DNA of 64,000 bases, taken from Lachnospiraceae bacterium. GTDB taxonomy: Bacteria; Bacillota; Clostridia; Lachnospirales; Lachnospiraceae. The translations under genes and the position numbers were made by a program. The notes beneath the pieces are model-generated. The model searched no databases. It was not told the origin of the DNA and saw nothing but the letters and a program-made list of their open reading frames with translations. This document shows positions 34,767-43,820 of the stretch, piece after piece. Positions within the stretch are counted from its first letter, which is position 1, and each line of letters starts with the position of its first letter. Location: contig CAAGMZ010000024.1 of NCBI GenBank assembly GCA_900771195.1, forward strand, positions 1 to 64,000, given 5' to 3'.

Positions 34767-35603
34767 ATGAGTACAGATAAATTACACCAGAACAAAATAG
34801 CAATAATCAATGATATTTCAGGTTATGGCCGCTGTTCAATAACCGTCGCCCTCCCGGTGATATCAGCCTGCGGAATCCAGTGCTGTCCGCTTCCTACATC
34901 AATTTTTTCAGCGCACACCGGATATCCTGAATATTTTTTTGAGGACTTCACGGACAGTATGCAGCCGTATATTGACAAATGGAAAGCTCTTAATCTTCAT
35001 TTTGACGGAATTTTAACGGGATTTCTCGGTTCAGAAAGACAGATTGAGATAGTTGACAGATTTTTAAATGATTTTACGGACAAGAACACCTGCGTCATAA
35101 TAGACCCCGTGATGGGCGATGAAGGAAAACGGTATGCCACATACACTGACGGCATGTGCCGGCGCATGCGCGAGCTTGTGAAACACGCCTATATCCTCAC
35201 TCCCAACCTGACGGAAGCCTGCATACTGACAGACACGCCCTATGAGCCTGAAAACTTTACGGGTTCAGACTATCTTAGGATGTCAGAGAGGCTTATTTCC
35301 CTTGGTGCCCAAAAGATAGTCATAACAGGCATAGACAGCGGTACAATGATTTCTAATTATGTTTATGAGAAAGAAAAAGCGCCGCGTATGATACGGCGCA
35401 AACGTGCAGGGAAAAGCCGTCCCGGCACCGGAGACCTTTTTTCCTCAATTATTGCCGCCGACTGCTTAAACGGAATTGATTTTGCATCCTCAGTGGCAAG
35501 AGCGTCCGATTTCGTGCGGGACAGCATCAGAATAACTGAAGATTACGATATTGATCAGCAGAACGGCGTATGCTTTGAAAAGCTTCTTACGCGCCTGGAC
35601 TGA
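34767..35603 (+). CDS. Pyridoxal/pyridoxamine kinase-like (PfkB superfamily)
   Basis: About 278 aa. It begins KIAIINDISGYGRCSITVALPVISACG, with SIFSAHTGYPEYFFEDFT, VIIDPVMGDEGKRY, LTPNLTEACIL and the anion hole PGTGDLFSSIIAAD, the pattern of PdxK/PdxY pyridoxamine kinases. It would phosphorylate a vitamin B6 vitamer for salvage. ATG 34767 starts the family sequence; the open frame from 34617 does not. No ribosome site is visible and a -10 hexamer ends 7 nt upstream, so it appears leaderless. Divergent from serC, convergent with the GH26 gene. Confidence 0.82.
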   Translation: MSTDKLHQNKIAIINDISGYGRCSITVALPVISACGIQCCPLPTSIFSAHTGYPEYFFEDFTDSMQPYIDKWKALNLHFDGILTGFLGSERQIEIVDRFLNDFTDKNTCVIIDPVMGDEGKRYATYTDGMCRRMRELVKHAYILTPNLTEACILTDTPYEPENFTGSDYLRMSERLISLGAQKIVITGIDSGTMISNYVYEKEKAPRMIRRKRAGKSRPGTGDLFSSIIAADCLNGIDFASSVARASDFVRDSIRITEDYDIDQQNGVCFEKLLTRLD

Positions 35604-35605
35604 CA

Positions 35606-35640
35606 GCAGCAGTGACTGCTGCTGCCGGCGTTTGGGCAGC
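35606..35640. repeat. CAGCAGCAG/CTGCTGCTG palindrome between convergent genes
   Basis: CAGCAGCAG-TGA-CTGCTGCTG forms a perfect 9-bp stem just past the kinase stop and before the GH26 stop. A shared terminator-like hairpin without a T tract. Confidence 0.45.
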
Positions 35641-35645
35641 CTTCA

Positions 35646-36977
35646 TTAATATAAATCCGGCAATTCATCAAGAGTTATAACATAATCATCGTTGTAAATT
35701 TTCTTAAGGTCCTCCACGTTATTATGATCGGTTATGTATTCCGTATGCCATGTCATAAACCACACCCAGTCTGCCTGAGCGCTTTTAAGCTGTTCAACCG
35801 TAGGTATGCGTCCGCACTCATGGAAGCAGACCGGCATATCAGTTCCTGCTACCGTAACCACTTTCTTGTACAGATTACCGTTTGCACCGTCATTATATGA
35901 ATCCGCACCTGCAATATCTACATACTGGCTGCCCGGATACCAGTTTGCATATCCATTTCCGTTTCCGGAATACCCAAGTACCCATATAAGATTATCAAGT
36001 CCCCAGTAATTGGTATAGCGGTCATACATGATTATCCAGAGTTTTTTGAAATCTTCAGCCCCGCCTTTTCCCCACCAGAACCATTTACCGTCAAACTCGT
36101 GGAACGGACGCCAAAGCACGGGGATATTCTTATCTTTGAGTTCTTTTAAAGCAACTGCAGCTTTATCCATTCCCTTTATAAGCTTTTCATATTCCGCAGT
36201 ACCCTCCGTAAGTGCCTTATCCCAGTCGCTTATCGCGGTATTCATCGATTCTGACCAGCTTCCGCTGAAATCAGAGCCGCAGTGCCAGCATATCGTTACG
36301 ATTCCGCCGCGTTCATGCCACTCTGCAGCGCGCCTGTTTACCCCGCTAAAATCATCGTTCATATAGTCAAGACCGCGTATCGCAGGATATTTGCCGGTCT
36401 TTTCGTATATATAATCAAACTCATACTGGTCGCTTCCCTTCCACGTAGATTCCTGCTGACCTGAAATAATACCATTCCGATATGTTCCGCATATGTAGTT
36501 ATAAAGCGCTATTGCTTCTTTTGAAGCATTGGGATTGGAAAGCCCTGAGCCGTAAACCGGGGCCGGAGCTTCCGTTTCTTTTACTGCAGGTGCACTGGTT
36601 TCAGAAACTGACGTAGTGGGCTTGACAGTTACGTTTCCTCCCGATGAAGCAGCCGTAGTATTAACAGTAGCTTTATCTCCGGCAGCAGCTGTTGTATTGG
36701 ATGCAACTGTTTCATTTGCGACTGACGCAGACGGCTCTTTCACTGTTTCCTCCGAAACAGTGCTTTCACCGGCAGAGGCTTTAGTCGTAGCAGCAGTTGT
36801 TCCTTTGGATGCAGATGAAGCAGTTTCTGCTTTTGATGATGTTTTTTCAGTATTTTCGGACTCTGCAGCCTCAGATTCCGCCAATGTTGTCTGCGCAGTG
36901 CCTTTGGTTTTACTGCAGGCAGTTATATTGAGTGCCAGAACCAAAATACAGAAAATTGATAATAATCTTTTTTTCAT
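35646..36977 (-). CDS. Secreted GH26 beta-mannanase-type lipoprotein
   Basis: 443 aa. The signal peptide ends in lipobox ITAC (Cys about 21). A long Ser/Thr/Ala/Glu-rich linker (22-140) leads to a GH26 catalytic domain (about 145-443). GIISGQQESTW, CWHCGSDFSGSW, the acid/base Glu in LWRPFHEFDGKWFWWG and the nucleophile Glu in VCFHECGRIPT fit GH26. It would cut beta-mannan at the cell surface. It is divergent from a LysR regulator, with a palindrome between them. A shorter GH26 without signal peptide is at 60828. Confidence 0.9.
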   Translation of the reverse strand: MKKRLLSIFCILVLALNITACSKTKGTAQTTLAESEAAESENTEKTSSKAETASSASKGTTAATTKASAGESTVSEETVKEPSASVANETVASNTTAAAGDKATVNTTAASSGGNVTVKPTTSVSETSAPAVKETEAPAPVYGSGLSNPNASKEAIALYNYICGTYRNGIISGQQESTWKGSDQYEFDYIYEKTGKYPAIRGLDYMNDDFSGVNRRAAEWHERGGIVTICWHCGSDFSGSWSESMNTAISDWDKALTEGTAEYEKLIKGMDKAAVALKELKDKNIPVLWRPFHEFDGKWFWWGKGGAEDFKKLWIIMYDRYTNYWGLDNLIWVLGYSGNGNGYANWYPGSQYVDIAGADSYNDGANGNLYKKVVTVAGTDMPVCFHECGRIPTVEQLKSAQADWVWFMTWHTEYITDHNNVEDLKKIYNDDYVITLDELPDLY

Positions 36978-37011
36978 TACTTCCTCCTAATGTATTCCAT
37001 ATTTATTGTTT

Positions 37012-37028
37012 GTATGGTATAACCATAC
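37012..37028. promoter_or_regulatory. Palindrome between the GH26 gene and the LysR gene
   Basis: GTATGG-TATAA-CCATAC, perfect 6-bp arms, 35 bp upstream of the GH26 start and 47 bp upstream of the LysR start. A good candidate operator for the divergent LysR protein. Confidence 0.55.
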
Positions 37029-37074
37029 TAATAATACATAAGCAAAAAATTATATGCATTCAGGGAGATATACC

Positions 37075-37941
37075 ATGGATTTTTTACAGATAAAGTATTT
37101 TCGTATTATTGCCGAGACTGAAAATATATCAAAGGCCGCAGAGCGGCTTTTTATTGCCCAGCCGTCTCTCAGTCAGACCTTAAAGCGTCTGGAGGATGAG
37201 CTTGGCACTCCTCTCTTTGACAGAAACGGCAAAAGGATTACCCTTAATAAAGCAGGCAGGATATTTCTTAAATACTGTAATGAAATTACCACTTCAATCG
37301 AAAATGCACGCATTGAGCTTGAAGAATATAAGGGTTCCAAAACAACGGATATTAATATCAATGTTCGTTCCGCTTCCCTTCTTATTCCCGATATCATCAA
37401 AAAATTACGGCAAAATGACAGTACCATCATGCCTCATATCTTACAGAACAACAGTGATGATGCTGACTTGACAATATACTCTGATATTACGGAGCACAGC
37501 GGTTCGTCGAAGCTTCTGATCAAGGAGCCCATAGGAATCGTGATTCCCAGAGAACACCCCCTTGCACAGAAATCCGGGATATGCCGTCATAATCTGGAAC
37601 TGTATGATTTTATAAGCCTCAGTCCTGAATGCAATTTATATTCGGTTATACTGCATTTCTGTGAAAACGCAGGTTTCCAGCCCAATATATCAACATATGT
37701 GGATTCCCCCGCATTAATGCGCGAACTGTTGAAAATGGGTCTGGGTGCAGCATTTGTTCCAAAATACACCTGGGCAGATTTTTTTGGTGACAGTCTGGTA
37801 TTCCGGCATGTTTCCGATATGCCCATGGAGCGTTTTGTCTACCTTGCAACCAATGAAAAGAAGCACCAGTCTGCCACAATAAAAAAATGCCGAGATACCA
37901 TTATAGAGTATTTTGCAAATTATGCCAAAAAATTCCGGTAA
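37075..37941 (+). CDS. LysR-family transcriptional regulator
   Basis: 288 aa. The N-terminal winged helix MDFLQIKYFRIIAETENIS-KAAERL-FIAQPSLSQTLKRLEDELG is typical. The effector-binding region is present but short on recognisable ligand residues; LLKMGLGAAFVPKYTW is the usual second subdomain end. ATG 37075 follows AGGGAGATATACC and begins the conserved helix; the frame is open from 37054. It is likely to control the divergent secreted GH26 gene and possibly itself; the effector is unknown. About 130 bp after its stop, before 38070, hold only an AT-rich palindrome (TTATTTAATA/TATTAAATAA near 37996). Confidence 0.9.
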   Translation: MDFLQIKYFRIIAETENISKAAERLFIAQPSLSQTLKRLEDELGTPLFDRNGKRITLNKAGRIFLKYCNEITTSIENARIELEEYKGSKTTDININVRSASLLIPDIIKKLRQNDSTIMPHILQNNSDDADLTIYSDITEHSGSSKLLIKEPIGIVIPREHPLAQKSGICRHNLELYDFISLSPECNLYSVILHFCENAGFQPNISTYVDSPALMRELLKMGLGAAFVPKYTWADFFGDSLVFRHVSDMPMERFVYLATNEKKHQSATIKKCRDTIIEYFANYAKKFR

Positions 37942-38069
37942 CAAATGCATTATTTCGCTCAACAATCTCTCTTACATAATAATACCACTGCATTTATTTA
38001 ATAAAAATATTAAATAACTATATACTTATAGGCTCAGCCAAATAAGAGCAGGCAGCAAATACATTACTT

Positions 38070-38756
38070 CTAATCTCTTCTGCTGCTTCCCCTTGATAAT
38101 ATCAGAAGTCTGAAGAGCTGCAGTATTGACGACAGCAATGATGCGACATATGTCAGTGCTGCTGCCTTAAGAACCCTGGCTGCTCCGCCAAGCTCCTCAC
38201 CATAAAGAATATTGTTGTTCTCGAGGATATTTAATGCCCTGTGTGAAGCATTGAATTCTACCGGCAGTGTAATAAGCTGAAAAAGCACTACAAAGGTAAA
38301 AAGAAACACGCCTGCCCTTGCAAGCCCGGGAAAACCGAATATTATTCCCACAAGAAGTATCGGCCATGACAATGCCGAGCCTATATTGGCAACCGGAACC
38401 GCCGCCGAGCGAAGCTTAAGAGGAGCATAGCCCTCTTTATGCTGTATAGCATGTCCGCACTCATGTGCAGCCACACCCAGTGCAGCCACTGATGTGGAAT
38501 TGTATACACTCTCAGAAAGTCTGAGCACCTTCTCATTAGGAGAATAGTAATCTGTAAGAGAACCTCTCGTCCTTTCGATTCTCACATCATATATACCCGC
38601 GCTCTGAAGAATATAAGCAGCAACATCCTGTGCAGTCATTCCCCTGCTGTTGCCATATCTGTTGTATCTGTTAAATGTGCTCCTCACATTCATCGATGCA
38701 ATCAGACAGATAACTGCACCGATTATGACCAAAATATAAGTCGGATCCCAAAACAT
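38070..38756 (-). CDS. Neutral zinc metallopeptidase, YugP-type membrane protein
   Basis: About 228 aa. TM at residues 4-24, then a zinc-binding VAAHECGHAIQHKEGY motif (HExxH), LSESVYNSTSVAALGVA upstream, and two or three C-terminal helices. It resembles the YugP/PF04298 zinc metallopeptidase family; the substrate is unknown. ATG 38756 has GGAGG nine nt upstream; the earlier in-frame ATG at 38762 is too close to it, and the frame is open to 38825. It follows the cytidylate kinase-like gene by 35 nt. Confidence 0.82.
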   Translation of the reverse strand: MFWDPTYILVIIGAVICLIASMNVRSTFNRYNRYGNSRGMTAQDVAAYILQSAGIYDVRIERTRGSLTDYYSPNEKVLRLSESVYNSTSVAALGVAAHECGHAIQHKEGYAPLKLRSAAVPVANIGSALSWPILLVGIIFGFPGLARAGVFLFTFVVLFQLITLPVEFNASHRALNILENNNILYGEELGGAARVLKAAALTYVASLLSSILQLFRLLILSRGSSRRD

Positions 38757-38791
38757 AATCATTAACCTCCATTTTCCCCATAAATCACAGC

Positions 38792-39379
38792 CTATTCCAT
38801 TGCCGCAAGAAGAATCTTCGCACAATCGTCAGTGCTTATATATGATGTGTTCAGTTCCATGTCATAATTGCTCCTGTCGGACCATTCTTTCTGCGTCCAG
38901 AATTTAAAATAATTTCTGCGTCTTTTGTCTTTTTTATTCATAAGACTTTTTGCCTCAGCCTCAGAAACGTCTTCTGTCGTCACAATACGCTCTATTTTTT
39001 TCGCCTCATCAGACGAATAAATAAATGCCTTAATAACACGCCGGTTGTCACGAAGGACATCTGTTGAACATCTCCCGATAAATACCGCAGGTTCCTGCTG
39101 TTCTATTTTTCTGATAGTACGTCTGAGCCCGTCAAAAAGCTCATACACTGAATTCTTACGGTTGTTGGCAAAATCGGAATATGCTGCAATCTCATACAAC
39201 AGGCTTCCTGTTCTCTGTTCATCATACGCCTCCAGAATTTCCGTAGAAACTCCCTGCTCCTCAGCAGCTTTTGCCAACAGTTCCCCATCATAATAAGGTA
39301 TTCCTGCCATCTTTGCAACCCTCATTCCTATCTCACGTCCCCCGCTTCCAAACTCACGTTCAATTGCTATAGATTTCAT
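38792..39379 (-). CDS. Cytidylate kinase-like protein
   Basis: 195 aa. It begins KSIAIEREFGSGGREIGMRVAK, a P-loop variant (FGSGGREIG) of the cytidylate kinase-like family (PF13189). PAVFIGRCSTDVLRD and RIVTTEDVSEAEAK match the LID region. It is not the canonical CMP kinase fused to IspH or RpsA; the substrate is uncertain. It starts 20 nt after the ABC exporter gene and is probably part of that transcript. Confidence 0.82.
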   Translation of the reverse strand: MKSIAIEREFGSGGREIGMRVAKMAGIPYYDGELLAKAAEEQGVSTEILEAYDEQRTGSLLYEIAAYSDFANNRKNSVYELFDGLRRTIRKIEQQEPAVFIGRCSTDVLRDNRRVIKAFIYSSDEAKKIERIVTTEDVSEAEAKSLMNKKDKRRRNYFKFWTQKEWSDRSNYDMELNTSYISTDDCAKILLAAME

Positions 39380-39399
39380 ATAATCCGGTCTCCTTTCAC

Positions 39400-41208
39400 C
39401 TATGATACTTTTTCAAACTGGCTGTTATAAAGATCCGCATAAAAGCCACCCTGTTCCAAAAGTTCATCATGGTTGCCCTGTTCAATTATATCGCCATCCT
39501 TCATCACAAGGATAAGATCGGCATTTTTGATTGTAGAAAGCCTGTGGGCTATCACGAAGCTTGTTCTCTGCTCCGTCAGCGCATCCATTGCCTTCTGGGT
39601 CATAAGCTCAGTACGGGTATCCACAGAACTGGTAGCCTCGTCAAGTATCAGCATGGGACTGTCCTTTATCATGGCCCTGGCAATTGTAAATAACTGCTTC
39701 TGTCCGGCAGAAATAACTATGTTCTCATCAAGAACAGTATCAAAGCCCTGCGGCAGAGTTTCTACAAAGTGATAGATTCCACATGCCCGGCATGCTTTTT
39801 CCAGCTCTTCATCTGTCACGCCGGTCTTATTGTATGTCAGGTTTTCACGCACGGTTCCGTCAAAAAGCCATGTGTCCTGCAAAACCATGCCAAACAGGTC
39901 ATGGATATTTTCACGCGTAAGATCGGCAGTTGAAATTCCGTCAATTCTGATATCTCCGCTGTTAATCTCAAAAAACCGCATCAGAAGATTCACCATAGTG
40001 GTCTTTCCTGCTCCGGTTGGCCCGACTATTGCAACCTTCTGTCCGGGTTTTACATGCGCGGAAAAATCCTTAATGATAATCTTATCGGGATGGTCAGGAT
40101 AGCTGAAACGGACATGCTCAAATTCAACCTCTCCTCTCACGTCATTCACATTCAGTTTTTCTGTCTTGAAGCTTTCATCGGAAAGTTCTTCTTCCTGGAG
40201 AAAATCAAATATTCTGTCACCTGCGGCTGCCGCAGTCTGCATCTGTGTCATGCCCTGTGCAAGAGTACTGAGCGGCGATGTAAAAAGACGCACATACATT
40301 ATAAACGCCGTTATAACGCCAAATGTAATCTGCCCGTCCATGGTAAGCGCTGCACCGAGTATACATACTGCCACATATCCAAGATTGCCTATTACATTCA
40401 TAAGAGGCTGCATAACGCCTGATAAAAACTGGCTTTTACGCTCCGAATCATATACAGCGCTGTTCATTTCAGAAAAACGATTTTTAATTTTCTTGTTTGC
40501 CCTGGAAATACGCACCACATCATGTCCTGAATACATTTCTTCAATATATCCGTTAAGCTGCCCAAGGTTTTTCTGACGCCCTATAAAATATTTCTGGGAC
40601 CTTACCATAATTAACCCCATAATCATAAATCCCAGAAGCGTAATTCCTATAGCTGCCAGCGCAATACGCCATTCAGTTACAAGCATCATTATAAGACAGC
40701 CTACAAACTGTGTAACTGCGCTTATCATTGATGGCAGACTGTTGGAAAGTGACTGTTGCAAAGTGCTCACATCATTGGTCAGACGGCTCAGAATATCACC
40801 ATGTGATATCTTTCCAAAGCATTTCATTGGTACTCTGTTAATTTTATCAGACAGGTCCTTTCTCATCTTCTTTGAAAGGTCAAGCGTTACCGTAGCCATT
40901 ATATAGTGTTCCACATAAGTACACAAACCGCTTGCCAGATAGATTCCCAAAAGCATGATTCCGACTTTTGCAATTGCACCGAGATCTATCCCGGTCATAA
41001 GTCCGTCTGATATGAGGTCTGTTATACGGCTTAACCGGTCAGGTCCTATAATTGTAAACACCGCTCCTGCAACAGCTAATATAAATGCTATAATCATAGG
41101 AGCTTTAAGTTTTTTTGAATATGAAAACAGTTCTTTTAAAACACCCTTTATACCGCGCCTGCTTTTCTCGGGCACAGCCATGTTGTGTCCCATATGGTTT
41201 CCTCTCAT
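39400..41208 (-). CDS. ABC exporter half-transporter, subunit with canonical Walker B and degenerate signature
   Basis: 602 aa. Six membrane helices (about 30-320), then ATPase with Walker A VGPTGAGKTTMV, a degenerate signature ISAGQKQLF instead of LSGGQ, Walker B PMLILDEATSSVD and H-loop VIAHRLSTI. Paired with the upstream gene (41222), which has a normal signature but Asp in place of the catalytic Glu. Together they make one consensus and one degenerate site, typical of heterodimeric multidrug or peptide exporters such as LmrCD and TmrAB. GGAGGTTTGAAAA precedes the ATG; a 13-nt gap separates the two genes. Confidence 0.9.
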   Translation of the reverse strand: MRGNHMGHNMAVPEKSRRGIKGVLKELFSYSKKLKAPMIIAFILAVAGAVFTIIGPDRLSRITDLISDGLMTGIDLGAIAKVGIMLLGIYLASGLCTYVEHYIMATVTLDLSKKMRKDLSDKINRVPMKCFGKISHGDILSRLTNDVSTLQQSLSNSLPSMISAVTQFVGCLIMMLVTEWRIALAAIGITLLGFMIMGLIMVRSQKYFIGRQKNLGQLNGYIEEMYSGHDVVRISRANKKIKNRFSEMNSAVYDSERKSQFLSGVMQPLMNVIGNLGYVAVCILGAALTMDGQITFGVITAFIMYVRLFTSPLSTLAQGMTQMQTAAAAGDRIFDFLQEEELSDESFKTEKLNVNDVRGEVEFEHVRFSYPDHPDKIIIKDFSAHVKPGQKVAIVGPTGAGKTTMVNLLMRFFEINSGDIRIDGISTADLTRENIHDLFGMVLQDTWLFDGTVRENLTYNKTGVTDEELEKACRACGIYHFVETLPQGFDTVLDENIVISAGQKQLFTIARAMIKDSPMLILDEATSSVDTRTELMTQKAMDALTEQRTSFVIAHRLSTIKNADLILVMKDGDIIEQGNHDELLEQGGFYADLYNSQFEKVS

Positions 41209-41221
41209 TTTTCAAACCTCC

Positions 41222-42982
41222 TCATGCACCAAGCTCTTCTGCAGAGAGCTGTGACATTGCAATCTCCTGATATACAGGGCAGTTCTTCATAAGTTCATCG
41301 TGGGTTCCTATACCCACAGCCTTTCCTTCGTCAAGTACCACTATCCTGTCAGCATTTTTTATCGTTCCTATTCTCTGGGCAACAATCATGCATGTAACTC
41401 CTCTAAGCTTCTCAGAAAGGCCTTTTCTAAGTGCCGCATCCGTCTTATAGTCCAGCGCTGAAAATGAATCATCAAAAATAAGTATTTCAGGATGTCTCGC
41501 AAGTGCACGAGCGATTGACAGACGCTGTTTCTGACCGCCGGAAACATTTGAGCCTCCCTGTGCTATCGGAGAATTAATTCCATCGGGAAGCTTATTTACA
41601 AACTCACTTGCCTGTGCAAGGTCAAGTGCACTTTTCACATTCTCTTCAGTGGAAGCTGCGCTGCTTTCACCAAACAACACATTTTCACGTATATCTCCTG
41701 CAAAAAGGACTGCTTTCTGCGTCACATAACCGATGCGGTCATAAAGTGCATCAAATGTATATTCTTTAACATCTTTTCCGTCCACCAGCACCTGACCCGA
41801 AGTGGCATCATAGAACCTGGCTGCAAGGCTTATAAGCGTGGTCTTTCCGCTTCCTGTCGAACCGATAAATGCGATGGTTTCTCCTTTATTCACCTTAAAG
41901 CTTATATGTTCAAGGACATCCTTTTCGGAAGTAGGATAATGGAATGACACATCCTTAAATTCCACGGTGCCCTGTTCAGATGCTACAGAAGCTGTTCCCT
42001 CCTTAAGCATCGTCTCTGACTCAAGCACTTCATTGATACGGGTGGCAGAAACCTGGGCAGCCGGCAGAAACATCACAATCATTACCATCATCATAATAGA
42101 CATGATTACATATGTTGCATAAGTTCCGAAAACAACAATGTCTCCAAATGTAGAAATTCTCGCAGCCATATCCGCAACCGGAACCTTCTGGACAATTGAC
42201 GCCCCAACCCAGTAAATCACGAGTGCCAGCGCATTCATTGCAAATGATACCGCAGGCATCATGATTGCGAAACGACGCTGATTATAAAGCTGCGTTCCCA
42301 TCAGTTCATCATTGACTTTCCCAAATTTTTCCGCCTGGTATTCTTCTGCATTATAAGCGTGGACAACATTGATTCCTGTCAGATTTTCTCTGGATACACG
42401 GTTAATGTTATCCGTAAGCTTTTGTACTTTCCTGACTCTTGGCACAATTACGACAACTACGACAGCCATCATTGCAAGAAGCACTACAATGAATCCTGCC
42501 GTGATAGCTGATAGCGTCCAGCTCTTATTAATAATTTTTATGACTGCCCAGACTGCCATCACCGGAGCCTTGACCAGAATCTGAAGTCCCATTGACAGCA
42601 GCATCTGAACCTGTGTGATATCGTTGGTCGTACGGTTAATAAGGCTGGGAACCGAAAACTGCTGCATTTCATATTGTCCGAAATCAGCCACTTTATTGAA
42701 AATATTTTCACGTATTGTATAGCTGAAGCCTGCCGCAGTCTGCGAAGCCAGATACCCGCATATAATTGCAAGAGCAGCACTTGCCAACGTACACCCAAGC
42801 ATTGCCAGACCATTATGCCATATATCTGTCATTGTACTGCCGGGTGTTTTAATCAGAACAGTCAGATCACTCATATAATCCGGAAGCTTAAGGTCAAAAT
42901 ATATCTGACCAAGTACAAGAAGTGCACAAAGTCCGGCTGTCAGCCATTCTCTCCGACGCATTTTTTTCAGTAGTTTTATCAT
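41222..42982 (-). CDS. ABC exporter half-transporter, subunit with Asp in place of the catalytic Glu
   Basis: 586 aa. Six helices in residues 15-320, then ATPase with Walker A IGSTGSGKTTLI, signature NVSGGQKQRLSIARAL, Walker B ILIFDDSFSALD and H-loop IVAQRIGTI, in which the usual H-loop His is Gln. These changes make it the catalytically impaired partner in one site of the heterodimer. AGGAGTGTGAAAAA precedes the ATG. Divergent from a two-component system that probably controls it. Confidence 0.9.
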   Translation of the reverse strand: MIKLLKKMRRREWLTAGLCALLVLGQIYFDLKLPDYMSDLTVLIKTPGSTMTDIWHNGLAMLGCTLASAALAIICGYLASQTAAGFSYTIRENIFNKVADFGQYEMQQFSVPSLINRTTNDITQVQMLLSMGLQILVKAPVMAVWAVIKIINKSWTLSAITAGFIVVLLAMMAVVVVVIVPRVRKVQKLTDNINRVSRENLTGINVVHAYNAEEYQAEKFGKVNDELMGTQLYNQRRFAIMMPAVSFAMNALALVIYWVGASIVQKVPVADMAARISTFGDIVVFGTYATYVIMSIMMMVMIVMFLPAAQVSATRINEVLESETMLKEGTASVASEQGTVEFKDVSFHYPTSEKDVLEHISFKVNKGETIAFIGSTGSGKTTLISLAARFYDATSGQVLVDGKDVKEYTFDALYDRIGYVTQKAVLFAGDIRENVLFGESSAASTEENVKSALDLAQASEFVNKLPDGINSPIAQGGSNVSGGQKQRLSIARALARHPEILIFDDSFSALDYKTDAALRKGLSEKLRGVTCMIVAQRIGTIKNADRIVVLDEGKAVGIGTHDELMKNCPVYQEIAMSQLSAEELGA

Positions 42983-43027
42983 TTTTTCACACTCCTGTAA
43001 ATTATTACTTTTAATTCTTCATGGTGG

Positions 43028-43057
43028 ATTATATCAGTCAATTATAAACTGAAACAA
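43028..43057 (-). promoter_or_regulatory. ABC exporter promoter
   Basis: Minus strand TTGTTT (43057-43052), an 18-bp spacer, TATAAT (43033-43028), leading into the gene at 42982. Confidence 0.5.
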
Positions 43058-43085
43058 AACTTTTGCATTAAAAATATTAACGCTG

Positions 43086-43114
43086 TTGACACCTGTGATT
43101 TTAACAATTACAAT
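43086..43114 (+). promoter_or_regulatory. Response regulator promoter
   Basis: TTGACA (43086-43091), a 17-bp spacer, TACAAT (43109-43114). Predicted start near 43121; TCGGAGGAAAGAA then precedes ATG 43146. Confidence 0.7.
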
Positions 43115-43145
43115 GTGCGATAGAATTAACTCTCGGAGGAAAGAA

Positions 43146-43820
43146 ATGTTCCATATTCTTGTGACAGATGATGATAAACACACAAGGATGCTTCTTGGTG
43201 CCATCCTTGAAAATGCCGGCTATATGGTCACTACTGCCGCTAACGGCGAGGAGGCCCTTGATATTCTTGACAAAGAGCATATAGATCTTGTCATACTGGA
43301 TGTCATGATGCCGAAAATGGACGGTTATGAATTTACGAAATTAATAAGACAGACCGATAATGCACTGCCCATTCTCATGGTAACGGCGAAGCATCTTCCC
43401 GAAGACGAGAAAAAAGGCTTTATTGTGGGAACAGATGACTACATCACCAAACCAATTGACGAGGAAAAGCTGTTGCTCCGCATAAAAGCTCTTTTACGCC
43501 GGGCACAGATTGTAAATGAACAAAAGATTGTGATTGGCGATGTTACTCTGGACTATAACTCATTCACTGTTACAAGAGGTGACGAGGTCCAGGTTCTTCC
43601 GCAGAAAGAATTCCTGCTCCTTTACAAGCTTCTCTCATATCCGGGACAGATTTTCACCCGTATCCGGCTCATGGACGAAATCTGGGGCACTGACAGTGAA
43701 TCAGGCTGGGAGACCGTCACTGTCCATGTAGGACGTCTGCGTAAACGTTTTGAGGGCTGGGATGAGTTTGAAATTGTTGCGGTAAGAGGTCTCGGATATA
43801 AGGCGGTGAAAAAAGTATGA
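43146..43820 (+). CDS. OmpR-family response regulator
   Basis: About 224 aa. The receiver domain has LVTDDDKHTRML, phosphoacceptor Asp in LVILDVMMPKMDG, Thr in MVTAKH and Lys in DDYITKPID. The winged helix has LPQKEFLLLYKLL and GWETVTVHVGRLRKRF. ATG 43146 has a perfect GGAGG site; the open frame from 43086 covers the promoter. It overlaps the kinase start by 4 nt. Divergent from the ABC exporter, a layout common for transporter-controlling systems. Confidence 0.93.
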   Translation: MFHILVTDDDKHTRMLLGAILENAGYMVTTAANGEEALDILDKEHIDLVILDVMMPKMDGYEFTKLIRQTDNALPILMVTAKHLPEDEKKGFIVGTDDYITKPIDEEKLLLRIKALLRRAQIVNEQKIVIGDVTLDYNSFTVTRGDEVQVLPQKEFLLLYKLLSYPGQIFTRIRLMDEIWGTDSESGWETVTVHVGRLRKRFEGWDEFEIVAVRGLGYKAVKKV

